Positions 8,161 to 18,493 of a stretch of 64,000 nucleotides of DNA are shown here, piece after piece (position 1 is the stretch's first letter; each line of letters begins with the position of its first letter). The stretch is from Bacteroidota bacterium. GTDB taxonomy: Bacteria > Bacteroidota > Bacteroidia > JAFLBG01. The translations under genes were made by a program, and so were the position numbers. The stretch covers positions 1 to 64,000 of the forward strand of contig JAFLBG010000002.1 in assembly GCA_017303975.1 (NCBI GenBank), written 5' to 3'. The notes under the pieces were generated by a model. It saw only the letters and a list, made by a program, of their open reading frames with translations, made no database searches and was not told where the DNA came from.

Positions 8161-9828
8161 CTATTTAGGGGGATTTCGGACATAGAATACAAACCCATTT
8201 TTTCTACCCACTTCCTGCAATTGAGGAAAATTGTTCCTTACGTTTTCTTCGTTTGTTATTTTCGTTGAGAAATAGCACGGCTTATCAATCTCTCCATCTA
8301 CCAGCCAATCCATATAAATACTCATAGGATGATCGGTTGGTTTTTTTTGAGCATAAAATAATTGAGCATAGCTTTTGTATCTCATGCTAATGGCATAGCA
8401 TTCTTTATCCTTTAAGGATTTAAAGAATTCGATGGCGGCATTTTGTGAATACTGCTCAATTTTGGGCAAAACTATCAAAAACACCAAGTTAAAAGCAATC
8501 ATGGTGCCAGCAAATAACAACAATATCGCCTTTTGAATTTTATTTTTACGCACATAAAACACGTACGTGATTAGGGTAGCTAGAATTAGCGCCCCAATCA
8601 ACGATTCAAACCCTCTCCAGTGCACATCTGCTTGCAGATTGGCTTCGGCAAAGGGGTCCTTAATTAGTTTAGATTTAATTATCTCTTGTTTGTATTTATC
8701 AACTAAAGGAAGTACTGCAAACGATATTGTCAACAAACTACCAATAAAAACAAGTATTCCGGAAATCCACTTATTCCATTTTTTTTGTTCGTGTATAACC
8801 TGATAAATAAAATAGCTTGCTAAATAAGTAAGCGGAAAATAACAAAGAGACGAATAGTGAATAATCTTTGTTTTTACTATAGAAAACAAAATCAACACAA
8901 CCCAAAACAGTATCATCATCCATATTTTAACATGTTTTTGAGTAGGAGAATTGGTCGCACTATTCTTAAATCCAAAAATTGCAAATATGGAAGCTGGAAA
9001 GCATCCAATAAATAAAATAATGAAATGGAAAAAGAATGGCCCGCCATGTCCTGCATCCTGCGTGGTAAGCAAACGAATTTGGTATTCAAAAAAGTCATAA
9101 ATGATTTGTTTATTGCCGGAAAGAAGTAAGAACAAAAACCATAAACCACCTATAGATAATGCAGTAGCGAAAAACAAAACAAGATGTTGGAATTTGATAT
9201 TGGTTTTAAAGCGGTTGACTACTAAGTAACACAATAGACAGGTGCAATAGATTAGTAAAGCAACGGGACCTTTGGTCATAATGGCTAATCCAATAAATAA
9301 TCCGCTTAGTGTAAGTCTATAATTAGAGGGTGTTTGAGAGGTATCCGTAAAAACTAGTAGCTGATAAATACCCAAGAAAATAAACAGATTGAACCATGGG
9401 TCTATAATGCCCGATTTGAAATAGAGTTGAGGCAATAACGAACCAGCATAAACCAATACCCAAATTAATCCAAATGTAGTTGAAACTATTTTTCTGCCAA
9501 TAGAAAAAAGCATTAGAAGAACAGTTACACCACAAACCGCATTGGGGAATCGAGCAGCAAACTCATTTACCCCAAACACTTTCATGCTAGCAGCTTGCAG
9601 CCAAATAAAAAGTGGAGGTTTTTCCCAAAAAGGCTTAAAATTTATTTGAACGGTTTTGTAATTATTCGTAACGAGCATCTCACGGGCGCACTCTGCAAAA
9701 TTGATTTCGTCCCAATCAAATAGATGGGTGCTTCCCAAAAATGGAAATGATAGCAATGCCCCCAGCACAAACAGCAACAAATAAATTAAATAGATATTTT
9801 TCTTAAGATAATTTGTTGAAAATAACAT
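8161..9828 (-). CDS. family 39 glycosyltransferase (ArnT/PMT-like)
   Basis: A 555-residue integral membrane protein with about 11 hydrophobic segments. The first periplasmic loop holds FDWDE (Asp40, Glu41), the catalytic acidic pair of GT-C enzymes such as ArnT, followed by FAECAREML. These enzymes transfer a sugar from a polyprenyl-phosphate donor to a lipid or protein outside the inner membrane; the acceptor cannot be predicted. It starts 3 bases after the upstream methyltransferase stop, so the two are co-transcribed. A donor lipid might come from the DPM1-like enzyme at 61263-62012 (speculative). Confidence 0.85.
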   Translation of the reverse strand: MLFSTNYLKKNIYLIYLLLFVLGALLSFPFLGSTHLFDWDEINFAECAREMLVTNNYKTVQINFKPFWEKPPLFIWLQAASMKVFGVNEFAARFPNAVCGVTVLLMLFSIGRKIVSTTFGLIWVLVYAGSLLPQLYFKSGIIDPWFNLFIFLGIYQLLVFTDTSQTPSNYRLTLSGLFIGLAIMTKGPVALLIYCTCLLCYLVVNRFKTNIKFQHLVLFFATALSIGGLWFLFLLLSGNKQIIYDFFEYQIRLLTTQDAGHGGPFFFHFIILFIGCFPASIFAIFGFKNSATNSPTQKHVKIWMMILFWVVLILFSIVKTKIIHYSSLCYFPLTYLASYFIYQVIHEQKKWNKWISGILVFIGSLLTISFAVLPLVDKYKQEIIKSKLIKDPFAEANLQADVHWRGFESLIGALILATLITYVFYVRKNKIQKAILLLFAGTMIAFNLVFLIVLPKIEQYSQNAAIEFFKSLKDKECYAISMRYKSYAQLFYAQKKPTDHPMSIYMDWLVDGEIDKPCYFSTKITNEENVRNNFPQLQEVGRKNGFVFYVRNPPK

Positions 9829-9831
9829 TCT

Positions 9832-10725
9832 CTAATTTGCTTTTTCCAATGCAAAAAGTATGTATTTCTTTTCTTTCCCAAACATTACCGGATCTATGGA
9901 TGCAATTTCTTTTGTAATTTTCTTATCTATAGATTCTCTTATATCACCCGTTAAATAATATATCCACGCCTTTTTAAATCTTAGCTTCTCGAAAGCAAAA
10001 TGCTTGATAGGAAGCATAAATCGCTCTACATATAAATTAACCAAATGTAGTGTTGGCAACACATTGGGCGTGATGTCTTGTTGATGAACAATTTTCCAGT
10101 TGTTTGATTTTATTTTTTCCAAAAAATCGCTGAGCATGTGTCCCGATTTATTAATGGTATTGGTGCTTGTTCTAAAATAATCTACCACAATCCATCTACC
10201 TCCCGGCTGCAGATGCTTATCTACCAACGCAAAAGCTTCATCCAATTTTATATACTGCAGCGACTCGGAATTAATGATAGTGCCGTATGTATTTGTGGTA
10301 TTAAGCTCTTCGAATTTACATTTGTAGCAGGTTAGCGTAGGATACTTTTTACTTATATGCTCTTTTTGATTTGCATTAGGAGTGAGCGCTTCCGGCTTAA
10401 ATCCTTGTTGCATCAACATAGCAGATAATCCACCCATTCCACAACCTACATCTAAAATAGGTTTGTCTTTTGCCGTAACTAAATCAATAATATTTTGTGC
10501 ATATTTAATTTGAGCTTCTTCCACCTTTCTAATGGAAATAGTGTCGGGAGCAATTGTTACATCTTCAAAATAGCCATAATGAAGCATGTCGTTTTTTAAA
10601 ATCTTAGAGTAAAGAAACAACTCCAAATCATACGAAGATTTGGAGTATTGAGCGTTTTTTTTCTGAAAATTATAGGCTCGCACCCAATTTATAGGATTAA
10701 GCAATTTAAATATGGTTTTCTTCAT
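9832..10725 (-). CDS. class I SAM-dependent methyltransferase
   Basis: 297 residues. Motif I is DVGCGMGG (92-99), and QYIKLDEAFALVDKHLQPGG follows at the usual distance. The N-terminal part (MLHYGYFED, about 47-55) resembles cyclopropane-fatty-acid-synthase-like and sterol-type methyltransferases, so a lipid-like acceptor is plausible but unproven. It is the first gene of a pair with the GT39 gene, which suggests both act on one envelope molecule. Confidence 0.8.
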   Translation of the reverse strand: MKKTIFKLLNPINWVRAYNFQKKNAQYSKSSYDLELFLYSKILKNDMLHYGYFEDVTIAPDTISIRKVEEAQIKYAQNIIDLVTAKDKPILDVGCGMGGLSAMLMQQGFKPEALTPNANQKEHISKKYPTLTCYKCKFEELNTTNTYGTIINSESLQYIKLDEAFALVDKHLQPGGRWIVVDYFRTSTNTINKSGHMLSDFLEKIKSNNWKIVHQQDITPNVLPTLHLVNLYVERFMLPIKHFAFEKLRFKKAWIYYLTGDIRESIDKKITKEIASIDPVMFGKEKKYILFALEKAN

Positions 10726-10846
10726 CTAGGTATTGGTTAATTTTAGCTAAATGGAATGCTATTTTGAATGCAATAATACATAATCTAGCTGATTAAACAG
10801 GTTCAATAGCAGTATTTTAAGAGAAATTTATTTTAGACAAAATAGC

Positions 10847-10876
10847 TTGCTAATTGTGCTGTGCGTACTATATTTG
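10847..10876 (+). promoter_or_regulatory. promoter for pdhB
   Basis: TTG at 10847-10849 and TATATTTG at 10869-10876 with 19 bases between match the Bacteroidota housekeeping pattern TTG-N19-21-TAnnTTTG. The start codon is 65 bases downstream. Confidence 0.6.
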
Positions 10877-10940
10877 TGTCAACCTCCAAAATTTAATAGG
10901 AGTTACACTTATAAACATTGTTTAAGATTAACTAATTGAT

Positions 10941-11924
10941 ATGAGAACAATTCAATTTAGAGAAGCATTGCGTGAAGCGTTAAGTGAAGAAATGCGTAAA
11001 GATGAGCGCGTATTTTTAATGGGCGAAGAAGTGGCAGAATACAATGGTGCTTACAAAGTAAGTCAAGGAATGTTGGCAGAGTTTGGACCCAAACGCGTAA
11101 TTGACACCCCCATTGCAGAGCTTGGTTTTGCTGGCATAGGGGTGGGAGCAGCCATGAATGGATTGCGTCCGGTAATTGAGTTTATGACATTCAATTTTTC
11201 GTTAGTGGCTATTGATCAAGTAATCAACTCGGCCGCAAAAATGATGTCTATGTCTGGTGGGCAGTTTACTGTTCCTATTGTATTTAGAGGTCCTACAGGT
11301 TCGGCAGGCATGCTTAGCTCTCAGCATTCACAAGCATTTGACAACTGGTATGCAAATTGTCCGGGATTAAAAGTAATTGTGCCATCCAATCCATACGATG
11401 CCAAAGGCCTTTTAAAATCAGCTATTCGCGATAACGATCCAGTAATATTTATGGAAAGCGAGCAAATGTATGGCGATAAAGGAGAGGTGCCGGAAGGCGA
11501 GTATTTATTGCCTATTGGCGTTGCCGATATTAAAAAAGAAGGAACGGATGTAACCATTGTTTCGTTTGGAAAAATTATGAAAGTGGCTTTGGCTGCTGCT
11601 GCAGAGTTGGAGAAAGAAGGTATCAGCGCAGAAGTAATAGATTTACGCACTATTCGTCCGATTGATTATGCTTGCATAATTAATTCGGTTAAGAAAACGA
11701 ATAGATTAGTAATAGTAGAGGAAGCGTGGCCATTGGGTTCCATCGCTACCGAAGTTGCATTTAAAGTACAACGCGAAGCTTTTGATTATTTAGATGCTCC
11801 TGTATTACGTGTTACAACTGCTGATGTACCATTGCCGTATGCACCAACTCTAATAGAGGCTTCGTTGCCAAATACAGCAAGAGTTGTAAAAGCGGTAAAG
11901 GACGTGATGTACGTGGAGAAATAA
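10941..11924 (+). CDS. pdhB: pyruvate dehydrogenase E1 component subunit beta
   Basis: 327 residues, full length for the beta chain of a heterotetrameric E1. It begins [14 protein letters not shown] and contains the conserved [19 protein letters not shown] (about 60-78), [20 protein letters not shown] (about 129-148) and the C-terminal transketolase domain LRTIRPID. With E1 alpha it decarboxylates pyruvate using thiamine diphosphate. No E1-alpha or E2 gene is adjacent, so pdhB stands alone here, with its own promoter. Branched-chain 2-oxoacid dehydrogenase beta is the main alternative. Confidence 0.9.
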   Translation: MRTIQFREALREALSEEMRKDERVFLMGEEVAEYNGAYKVSQGMLAEFGPKRVIDTPIAELGFAGIGVGAAMNGLRPVIEFMTFNFSLVAIDQVINSAAKMMSMSGGQFTVPIVFRGPTGSAGMLSSQHSQAFDNWYANCPGLKVIVPSNPYDAKGLLKSAIRDNDPVIFMESEQMYGDKGEVPEGEYLLPIGVADIKKEGTDVTIVSFGKIMKVALAAAAELEKEGISAEVIDLRTIRPIDYACIINSVKKTNRLVIVEEAWPLGSIATEVAFKVQREAFDYLDAPVLRVTTADVPLPYAPTLIEASLPNTARVVKAVKDVMYVEK

Positions 11925-12172
11925 AATCGATTCCCTTGCTTTAATCTTGAATGAAGTGGCTAGCTTAGAAGAAAATAAGAAAAATAAAAAAACCTCTCAA
12001 ACATATGAGGCGCGTTTCTTTTTTTTGATGCGTTTGATTCGAATTAGTAAGATGCTTAAGGGAGCTACTATTATTCCCTCTCCAAAAGACAAATGAAGCC
12101 AAGATCCATTTAATAATGAAATCGCCTCATTCAAGAATTAAGGTGGTGAATTTGTTTTAGTTGTTGATAACC

Positions 12173-13423
12173 TTACGCTACTTTCAACTTGTTTAAAATA
12201 GCCTTAGAAAGATTTTCCTTAATAAAGTCTAATGTAATTACAATCTCCTTGGTAGCAGGAGTAGATGGCGTTTCAAACATAGTGTCCACCATCAAAGCTT
12301 CGCAAATAGAACGTAATCCACGAGCGCCTAATTTAAATTCAACGGCTTTATCTACAATAAAATCAAGTGCTGCAGGTTCGAATGAAAGTTTTACACCATC
12401 AATTTCAAACAGCTTTGTATATTGTTTTGTAAGTGCGTTTTTAGGTTCGGTTAAAATTCTACGCAACGTTGGTGCATCTAATGGATTGAGGAAAGACAGT
12501 ACCGGCAAACGACCTATCAATTCAGGTATTAACCCAAATGATTTTAAATCTTGCGGTGCAATGTATTGTAATAAATTTTGTTTGTTTACAGCTTCTCCTT
12601 CTTTGTTAGTAGAGTATCCAATGGTTTGAGCTTGCACTCTACGTGCAATAATTTTATCAACCCCGTCAAACGCGCCACCGCAAATGAATAAAATATTTCT
12701 GGTATTTATTTGAATCATTTTTTGTTCCGGATGCTTACGTCCACCTTGCGGAGGAACGTTTACCACAGAACCTTCCAATAGCTTTAATAATCCTTGTTGC
12801 ACGCCCTCGCCCGATACATCGCGCGTAATAGAAGGATTATCGCCCTTGCGTGCTATTTTATCTACTTCATCAATAAAAACAATTCCTCTTTCTGCTGCTG
12901 CCACATCAAATTCGGCAGCTTGCAACAAACGAGTTAAAACACTTTCTACATCCTCGCCCACATAACCAGCCTCGGTAAGAACCGTTGCATCTGCTATACA
13001 GAACGGCACGTTCAATATTCTAGCAATAGTACGCGCCAGTAAAGTTTTTCCGGTGCCGGTTTCTCCAACTAAAACAATGTTCGATTTCTCAATCTCTACA
13101 TCATCAATATCGGTAGTACTTTTCGATGTTTTTTGTAAAATACGTTTGTAATGGTTGTACACCGCTACCGACAATACTTTTTTGGCTTCATCTTGACCAA
13201 TCACATATTCGTCAAGATGTTTTTTAATTTCGGTTGGCTTTAAAAGTGTAAGTGCCGAAACATAGCTAGTATTGCCCTTTTCAAGCATTTCTTCCTTTAC
13301 AATTCGCTGTGCTTGTTCAATGCACTTATCGCAGATATGCCCATTGATACCCGCAATAAGTACTACTGTGTCTTGCTTATCTCTATTGCAAAAGGAGCAA
13401 CGAATAGCGTCTTTTTCAGCCAC
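12173..13423 (-). CDS. clpX: ATP-dependent Clp protease ATP-binding subunit ClpX
   Basis: 416 residues. The N-terminal zinc-binding domain has Cys9, Cys12, Cys31 and Cys34. Walker A is GETGTGKT (120-127) and Walker B ends in FIDE (Glu186). ELIGRLP lies in the region of the sensor and arginine-finger elements. ClpX unfolds tagged substrates and feeds them to ClpP, whose gene ends 4 bases upstream. The C-terminal domain is complete. Confidence 0.97.
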   Translation of the reverse strand: MAEKDAIRCSFCNRDKQDTVVLIAGINGHICDKCIEQAQRIVKEEMLEKGNTSYVSALTLLKPTEIKKHLDEYVIGQDEAKKVLSVAVYNHYKRILQKTSKSTTDIDDVEIEKSNIVLVGETGTGKTLLARTIARILNVPFCIADATVLTEAGYVGEDVESVLTRLLQAAEFDVAAAERGIVFIDEVDKIARKGDNPSITRDVSGEGVQQGLLKLLEGSVVNVPPQGGRKHPEQKMIQINTRNILFICGGAFDGVDKIIARRVQAQTIGYSTNKEGEAVNKQNLLQYIAPQDLKSFGLIPELIGRLPVLSFLNPLDAPTLRRILTEPKNALTKQYTKLFEIDGVKLSFEPAALDFIVDKAVEFKLGARGLRSICEALMVDTMFETPSTPATKEIVITLDFIKENLSKAILNKLKVA

Positions 13424-13427
13424 TAAA

Positions 13428-14093
13428 TTATTTATTAGTTCTAATTAAAATCTCATCAATCATTCCGTATGCTTTCGCTTCTTCGGCTGTCATCCAGTAA
13501 TCACGGTCGCTATCAGCCCATACCTTATCGTATGTTTGGTTGCTGTGCTTTGCAATAATTTCATACAACTCTTTCTTTAATTTTTGAATTTCGCGAGCTG
13601 TAATTTCAATATCGGATGCTTGTCCTTCGGCACCACCAAGCGGTTGGTGAATCATGATACGCGCATGTTTTAAGCTGGTACGCTTTCCTTTTGCACCTGC
13701 ACACATTAACACAGCGCCCATAGATGCTGCCATTCCGGTACAAATAGTTGCTACATCGGGTGCAATGTATTGCATCGTGTCATATATCCCCAAACCTGCA
13801 TAAACAGAGCCTCCTGGAGAATTTAAATAAATTTGAATGTCTTTTTTAGCATCAACCGATTCTAAGAAAAGTAATTGAGCTTGAATAATATTAGCAACTT
13901 GGTCGTTAATACCTGTGCCCAAGAAAATAATTCTATCCATCATCAAACGAGAGAAAACGTCCATTTGGGCAACGTTTAACTGGCGCTCCTCAATGATATA
14001 GGGAGTTAAAGATGATCTGTATTTATCTAGTGTAAGGCTATTGATGCCCATATGCTTTGTAGCATATTTTTGAAATTCGTCTTTTGGAAACAT
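13428..14093 (-). CDS. clpP: ATP-dependent Clp protease proteolytic subunit
   Basis: 221 residues, typical ClpP length. The catalytic triad is visible: Ser124 in GMAASMG, His149 in MIHQPLGG and Asp198 in DRDYWM. It forms the double-heptamer chamber that degrades substrates delivered by ClpX. It is the middle gene of tig-clpP-clpX, 12 bases after tig. Confidence 0.97.
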   Translation of the reverse strand: MFPKDEFQKYATKHMGINSLTLDKYRSSLTPYIIEERQLNVAQMDVFSRLMMDRIIFLGTGINDQVANIIQAQLLFLESVDAKKDIQIYLNSPGGSVYAGLGIYDTMQYIAPDVATICTGMAASMGAVLMCAGAKGKRTSLKHARIMIHQPLGGAEGQASDIEITAREIQKLKKELYEIIAKHSNQTYDKVWADSDRDYWMTAEEAKAYGMIDEILIRTNK

Positions 14094-14105
14094 AGTTGTT
14101 GTAGT

Positions 14106-15455
14106 TTATTTTTTATCTAATTTATAGAAATCTTCGTAAGAAACCTCTTTATTTACAATTGTAAATGATTCCTTAAATAGTTTAAGTACTTTATCGTTGT
14201 ATAGCTTATCAAACACGCGTTTTACCTCCTCTTCGTTTTCCAATACACGTTTAGCAGTATTATCAATCTCTTCATCGCCCATTCCTAAATGTCCCATTTT
14301 TGCTAATTGTGCGCGAACAGCCCCTTTTACATAGTCTGTAGCTTCATCGGTAGAAACCTTAATTTGAAAATCTTTTAAAATTTTATTCTCAATCAATTGC
14401 CACTTCAAGCTTTTTGAATACATATCGTATTCCTTGCTAACCTGCTCGTACGTTAACGGCTTCTCGTTAACAGTCATTAACCATCTTTTCAAAAATTCAT
14501 CCGGCAAATTAATATTTAGCTTACTTAGTAAATCTTCTGCTATGTCATTTTTTAGCTTGCGATCGCTGTCTTCGATGAAGGTTAGGGCCAGTTCCTCCCT
14601 AATTTTATTGTGAAACTCCTCTACACTAGTTACTGCACCCGGACCATACAATTTATCAAACAACTCTTGATTAGCGTCTGCCGGAAATACACGACCAATA
14701 TTTTTAATCGTCAGTTGGAAATTTGCATTTATATTTTCTGCTTTTGCTTTATCTATGCCCAACATAGCGGATATGTCGGTTGTATTATTAGATAAATCTC
14801 TAACATTCGCAACCACTTTATCGTCTTTTTTAAGACCAATGAATTTAGCTTTGATTGTAGGATTAATAATTCTGTCAGTAGCAATGGATGAGGTTTTGAA
14901 AATACCTCCTGCTAAAATTTCGTTGTTTGCATCTAATTCCACAAAATCACAAACCACCAAATCTTGGTCTTCTATTTGCTCGGGGTTTTGGATATTTCCG
15001 TAACGCTTGCGAATATCTTCTGTGTATTTGCTTAATAGAGCATCGTCTATCTTAATTGTTTCGTAATTGTAGGTGTGTTTTTTAGAAATATCTACGGCAA
15101 ATTGAGGAGCCAGTCCTAATTCGTATAAAAATTCAAAATCTTGCACTACATCAAAATCTTTGGGCTGCTCTTCGGCCTTAGGAAGCGGATTTCCAAGTAT
15201 TTCAAGGTTGTTTTCTGAAATATATTTTTGCAGTGAATTGCTAAGAAGCTTATTTAATTCATCAGCCAAAATTGCTTTGCCATACATTTTTTTGATCATT
15301 CCTGTAGGCACTTTACCTGGTCTAAAACCGGGCATTGCAGCTTTTCTCTGATAATTCTTTATAGCTGTTTCATATTGAGGTAAGTAATCGTCCTTTGCTA
15401 CTTTTACTTTAATAACCGCATTTAATGCATCTACATTTTCTTTTACAATATCCAT
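14106..15455 (-). CDS. tig: trigger factor
   Basis: 449 residues. The N-terminal ribosome-binding domain includes PGFRPGKVPTGMIKKMYG (about 42-59), containing the GFRxGKxP signature that docks on ribosomal protein L23. A peptidyl-prolyl isomerase-like region and the helical C-terminal arms follow. The protein is a ribosome-associated chaperone. It is the first gene of tig-clpP-clpX; a TATCTTTG box lies 21 bases upstream of the start. Confidence 0.92.
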   Translation of the reverse strand: MDIVKENVDALNAVIKVKVAKDDYLPQYETAIKNYQRKAAMPGFRPGKVPTGMIKKMYGKAILADELNKLLSNSLQKYISENNLEILGNPLPKAEEQPKDFDVVQDFEFLYELGLAPQFAVDISKKHTYNYETIKIDDALLSKYTEDIRKRYGNIQNPEQIEDQDLVVCDFVELDANNEILAGGIFKTSSIATDRIINPTIKAKFIGLKKDDKVVANVRDLSNNTTDISAMLGIDKAKAENINANFQLTIKNIGRVFPADANQELFDKLYGPGAVTSVEEFHNKIREELALTFIEDSDRKLKNDIAEDLLSKLNINLPDEFLKRWLMTVNEKPLTYEQVSKEYDMYSKSLKWQLIENKILKDFQIKVSTDEATDYVKGAVRAQLAKMGHLGMGDEEIDNTAKRVLENEEEVKRVFDKLYNDKVLKLFKESFTIVNKEVSYEDFYKLDKK

Positions 15456-15475
15456 GTGATAAATAAATTAGGCTG

Positions 15476-15483
15476 CAAAGATA
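15476..15483 (-). promoter_or_regulatory. possible -7 box for tig-clpPX
   Basis: The minus strand reads TATCTTTG, an exact fit to TAnnTTTG, 21 bases upstream of the tig start. The -33 region has no TTG, so the assignment rests on one half of the promoter. Confidence 0.4.
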
Positions 15484-15602
15484 GCTAAATACCTATATAA
15501 TAGAAAATTTGGAGCTATTTGTTTTACTAAGTAAAGCGCTCCGAGACAAACACTACAATTGCGGTAACTATAATGTAATGAGGGGATTATGAAAAAAGTA
15601 TG

Positions 15603-16028
15603 TTATTCTTTGTACGGCAGCCAAGTTTGCGTTCTATATACAAACAGCACATATCCGCGTACTTTTAAATTGCCACCTTCAAGCCATAATTTGCAATCGT
15701 AAACAGTACCATTATTCGGATCCATGATTGTTCCGTCTTCCCATTCATCACCATCTTTTTTCATATCGCGGATTATTTCCATGTTAATTATTTTTTTGTT
15801 TTTGCGGTCGTCATCGCATTTGTCGCAAATAGGGTCTTGGTCTTCTTGTGGCGTGCGAAAAAGCTTAATTATTTTGCCATACAACTTTCCATTTTTCTCA
15901 AAAATTTCAACCACTGATTTTGGTTTCCCTGTTTTGTCGTCTATTGTTTTCCATTTGCCCACCACCGATTGAGCAGACATACCTAGTGTGACAAGAACTA
16001 TGATTAGTAAGGTGTGTATAAATTTCAT
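15603..16028 (-). CDS. DUF2147 secreted protein
   Basis: 141 residues with an N-terminal signal peptide (about 1-20, ending near MSAQS). The mature part has VVGKWKTIDDKTGKPKSVVE at its start and a Cys pair in DPICDKCDDD, and ends with VYRTQTW, the DUF2147 pattern. The family is a small beta-barrel, lipocalin-like secreted domain of unknown function. It is a single gene with its own surroundings. Confidence 0.8.
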   Translation of the reverse strand: MKFIHTLLIIVLVTLGMSAQSVVGKWKTIDDKTGKPKSVVEIFEKNGKLYGKIIKLFRTPQEDQDPICDKCDDDRKNKKIINMEIIRDMKKDGDEWEDGTIMDPNNGTVYDCKLWLEGGNLKVRGYVLFVYRTQTWLPYKE

Positions 16029-16215
16029 TTTTACTTATTATTTCTGTTTATAAATGCCAAAATTATGAAATTACTAGAATTACGACAAAACATTAAATGA
16101 TGTAGGAATAACGCCTAAAAAGGCACCTACTACGTAAAACATTTTTTAAAGTTACACTAAAATTGAATAACTATTTTTTTTTACAAACGTACAATTGTGT
16201 AAAAACTTCAAAACC

Positions 16216-16416
16216 ATGATGAACCAATCTAACACAACAGATTTAGTGCATTGGCTAAGCAGTCAAATAGACAATGCAAACGAGATAATTAGCGAATCTC
16301 ACAGAACTAACAACTACGGGAGAGAAGCACTCTACGAAGGCATGAAAAACGCCTATTTGAATTGCCTAAATAAATTAAAAAAGGACAATTTTGACGAAAC
16401 GAACTTGGCTGCTTAG
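16216..16416 (+). CDS. small hypothetical protein
   Basis: 66 residues from the ATG at 16216; an earlier TTG at 16195 is a weaker start. It is hydrophilic and helical (NANEIISESHRTNNYG, then YLNCLNKLKK), with no signal or membrane segment. No family is recognised. The gene stands alone between convergent DUF2147 and acyl-CoA dehydrogenase genes and could be spurious, although its composition looks protein-like. Confidence 0.45.
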   Translation: MMNQSNTTDLVHWLSSQIDNANEIISESHRTNNYGREALYEGMKNAYLNCLNKLKKDNFDETNLAA

Positions 16417-16550
16417 AAAATTACTACTCACCAACATTATACTTTAACAGGTCCGATTGACTTACTGATACAACTCTAAAAAAAACTACGAGCTTATTTA
16501 GGATTCGCTCAGATTTATGATTTGTTAGTCTTTCTTGTAAATAAGTCTTT

Positions 16551-17723
16551 CTACCCTTTCAATATTTCTCGGGCAATTACCAATTTTTGAATTTCTGATG
16601 TACCTTCTCCAATGGTGCAAAGTTTAGAATCTCTGTAATATTTTTCTGCCGGAAAGTCTTTTGTATAGCCATATCCGCCAAAAATTTGAACAGCCTCGTT
16701 AGATACCTTAACAGCTATTTCGGAAGCATAATACTTTGCAAAAGCCCCTTCTTTGGTAACTTTCATGTGCCTGTTCTTCAAATCAGCTGCCTTAAAGGTA
16801 AGCAGCTCTGCGGCTTCTATTTGAGTAGCCATATCAGCTATTTTAAATGCAATGGCTTGGAAATTGGCAATAGGTTGACCAAACTGTTCTCTCTCTTTAG
16901 CATATTTTACAGATGCTTCATACGCACCTCTTGCAATACCGCATGATAACGATGCAATAGAAATTCTACCACCATCTAATACTTTCATGGCTTGTATAAA
17001 ACCATCCCCTACATTGCCCATTATTTGGCTTTTGTGAACACGGCAATTTTCAAAAATAAGCTCCGCTGTTTCGGAAGCACGCATACCCAATTTATTTTCT
17101 TTACGCCCGCTTTTAAAGCCTGGCGTGCCTTTCTCAACAATGAATGCTGTCATTCCGTGCGAATCGCCTTTTGCACCGGTACGTGCAATTACCACAGCCA
17201 CACTGCCTGTTATAGCATGTGTAATAAAATTTTTAGACCCATTCAACACATAATAATCTCCATCAGGAACGGCTGTAGTAAGCATTCCTCCTGCATCAGA
17301 GCCTGTGTTTACTTCTGTTAAGCCCCAAGCACCAATCCATTCGGCACTAGCCAGCTTTGGTAAATATTTTTTCTTTTGCTCTTCGTTTCCAAATTGCAAA
17401 ATATGGCCTGTACAAAGCGAGTTATGAGCCGCCATGGACAAACCAATGGAACCGCATATTTTAGATAATTCTATGATTGCTGTAACGTACTCAAAATAAC
17501 CAAAACCAGAGCCTCCATATTCTGTTGGCACTAAAACTCCCATTAATCCTAGGTCGCCAAGTTTTTTAAAAACTTCGATAGGAAATTCTTGGGATTCGTC
17601 CCATTCCATTAGTTTAGGCTTAATATGTTCTTCCCCAAACTTACGAATCATATCAGCTATCATTTGCTGATTTTCGCTTAACTCAAAATTTATTCCTACA
17701 GATGTTTCGGCAATAGTACTCAT
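16551..17723 (-). CDS. acyl-CoA dehydrogenase
   Basis: 390 residues, full length. It has the FAD-contacting WGLTEVNTGSDAGG (133-146), the ITH loop, and the C-terminal GEGTSEIQ in which Glu373 matches the catalytic base of short-chain and butyryl-CoA dehydrogenases. It oxidises acyl-CoA at the alpha-beta carbons and delivers electrons to ETF (etfAB at 6203-7947). Chain-length preference cannot be read reliably. It is the last gene of a minus-strand run, 28 bases after apt. Confidence 0.93.
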   Translation of the reverse strand: MSTIAETSVGINFELSENQQMIADMIRKFGEEHIKPKLMEWDESQEFPIEVFKKLGDLGLMGVLVPTEYGGSGFGYFEYVTAIIELSKICGSIGLSMAAHNSLCTGHILQFGNEEQKKKYLPKLASAEWIGAWGLTEVNTGSDAGGMLTTAVPDGDYYVLNGSKNFITHAITGSVAVVIARTGAKGDSHGMTAFIVEKGTPGFKSGRKENKLGMRASETAELIFENCRVHKSQIMGNVGDGFIQAMKVLDGGRISIASLSCGIARGAYEASVKYAKEREQFGQPIANFQAIAFKIADMATQIEAAELLTFKAADLKNRHMKVTKEGAFAKYYASEIAVKVSNEAVQIFGGYGYTKDFPAEKYYRDSKLCTIGEGTSEIQKLVIAREILKG

Positions 17724-17751
17724 GTGGTTATTTTTTTATAAAAATACGAAA

Positions 17752-18279
17752 TCAATAATTAACTAAACTAACAATTTTCGGAGAATAGTTGTTCAATTTT
17801 TCGCGACCTTTTAAGAACCCTAATTCTATTAGGAAACAGAACCCAATTATATTTCCCTCTTGTTGATGAATAAGTTTTGCAGCTGCTTCGGCAGTACCGC
17901 CAGTGGCAAGTAAATCGTCATGAATTAAGACATTGGCTCCTTTTTTTATTTCGTCCAATTGCATTTCTACTGTTGCGCTGCCATATTCCAAATCGTACGA
18001 TTGAGCAATTTTTTTATAGGGCAACTTACCCGGCTTGCGAACCATTACAAATGGCACATTGAGCAATGTTGCTAATTTAAATCCAAACAAAAAACCTCTG
18101 CTCTCGATTCCCACAACCGCATGTATAGGCTGTTCTAAAAATCTATTTTTAAGTTCGATAGTTATGTCTTCGCAAAGAACTGTATCCTTTAAGATGGGTG
18201 TAATGTCTTTAAAAATAATTCCTTCTTTTGGGAAATTAGGAATGTCTCTAATGGTTGATTTTATTCGTTTTTCAAGCAT
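17752..18279 (-). CDS. apt: adenine phosphoribosyltransferase
   Basis: 175 residues, the usual length. The PRPP-binding signature VLIHDDLLATGGTAEA (about 116-131) and the upstream GIESRGFLFG (about 58-67) are typical of Apt. It salvages adenine to AMP with PRPP in the cytosol. It sits between a small membrane-protein gene (19-base gap) and the acyl-CoA dehydrogenase. Confidence 0.95.
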   Translation of the reverse strand: MLEKRIKSTIRDIPNFPKEGIIFKDITPILKDTVLCEDITIELKNRFLEQPIHAVVGIESRGFLFGFKLATLLNVPFVMVRKPGKLPYKKIAQSYDLEYGSATVEMQLDEIKKGANVLIHDDLLATGGTAEAAAKLIHQQEGNIIGFCFLIELGFLKGREKLNNYSPKIVSLVNY

Positions 18280-18298
18280 ATTTAGTTTACTAGTACTG

Positions 18299-18490
18299 TT
18301 ATTTTATCTGATTTTTTTCAGACAAATCGGGTAAAAAAAATAAAATTATCGTGGCAATGAATGGAAGCACTAGCGATATAAAAAACCAGGCTAGTGGATT
18401 TCGCCCCATTCGTTTAGCAAAAAAGTATGTCGACAAAGGAACAACCATCGCAATAAAAAGACCCATTAAAACCAATGCTCCGTGTGCCAT
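18299..18490 (-). CDS. small membrane protein
   Basis: 63 residues with two hydrophobic segments (about 5-24 and 34-53) separated by a short basic loop (AKRMGRN). No characterised family is recognised. It lies 3 bases after the helix-hairpin-helix gene and 19 bases before apt, so it is expressed with them. It may be a membrane-anchored accessory to the ComEA-like protein, but that is only positional. Confidence 0.65.
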   Translation of the reverse strand: MAHGALVLMGLFIAMVVPLSTYFFAKRMGRNPLAWFFISLVLPFIATIILFFLPDLSEKNQIK

Positions 18491-18493
18491 ATT

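Noticed and set aside
12000-12150. Minus-strand open frame of about 45 codons downstream of clpX with a hydrophobic stretch
   Set aside because: It would need a TTG start, has no similarity I recognise, and lies in an ordinary gap between convergent genes.
16195-16215. TTG start for the small gene at 16216
   Set aside because: An ATG follows 21 bases later and the extra residues add nothing conserved.
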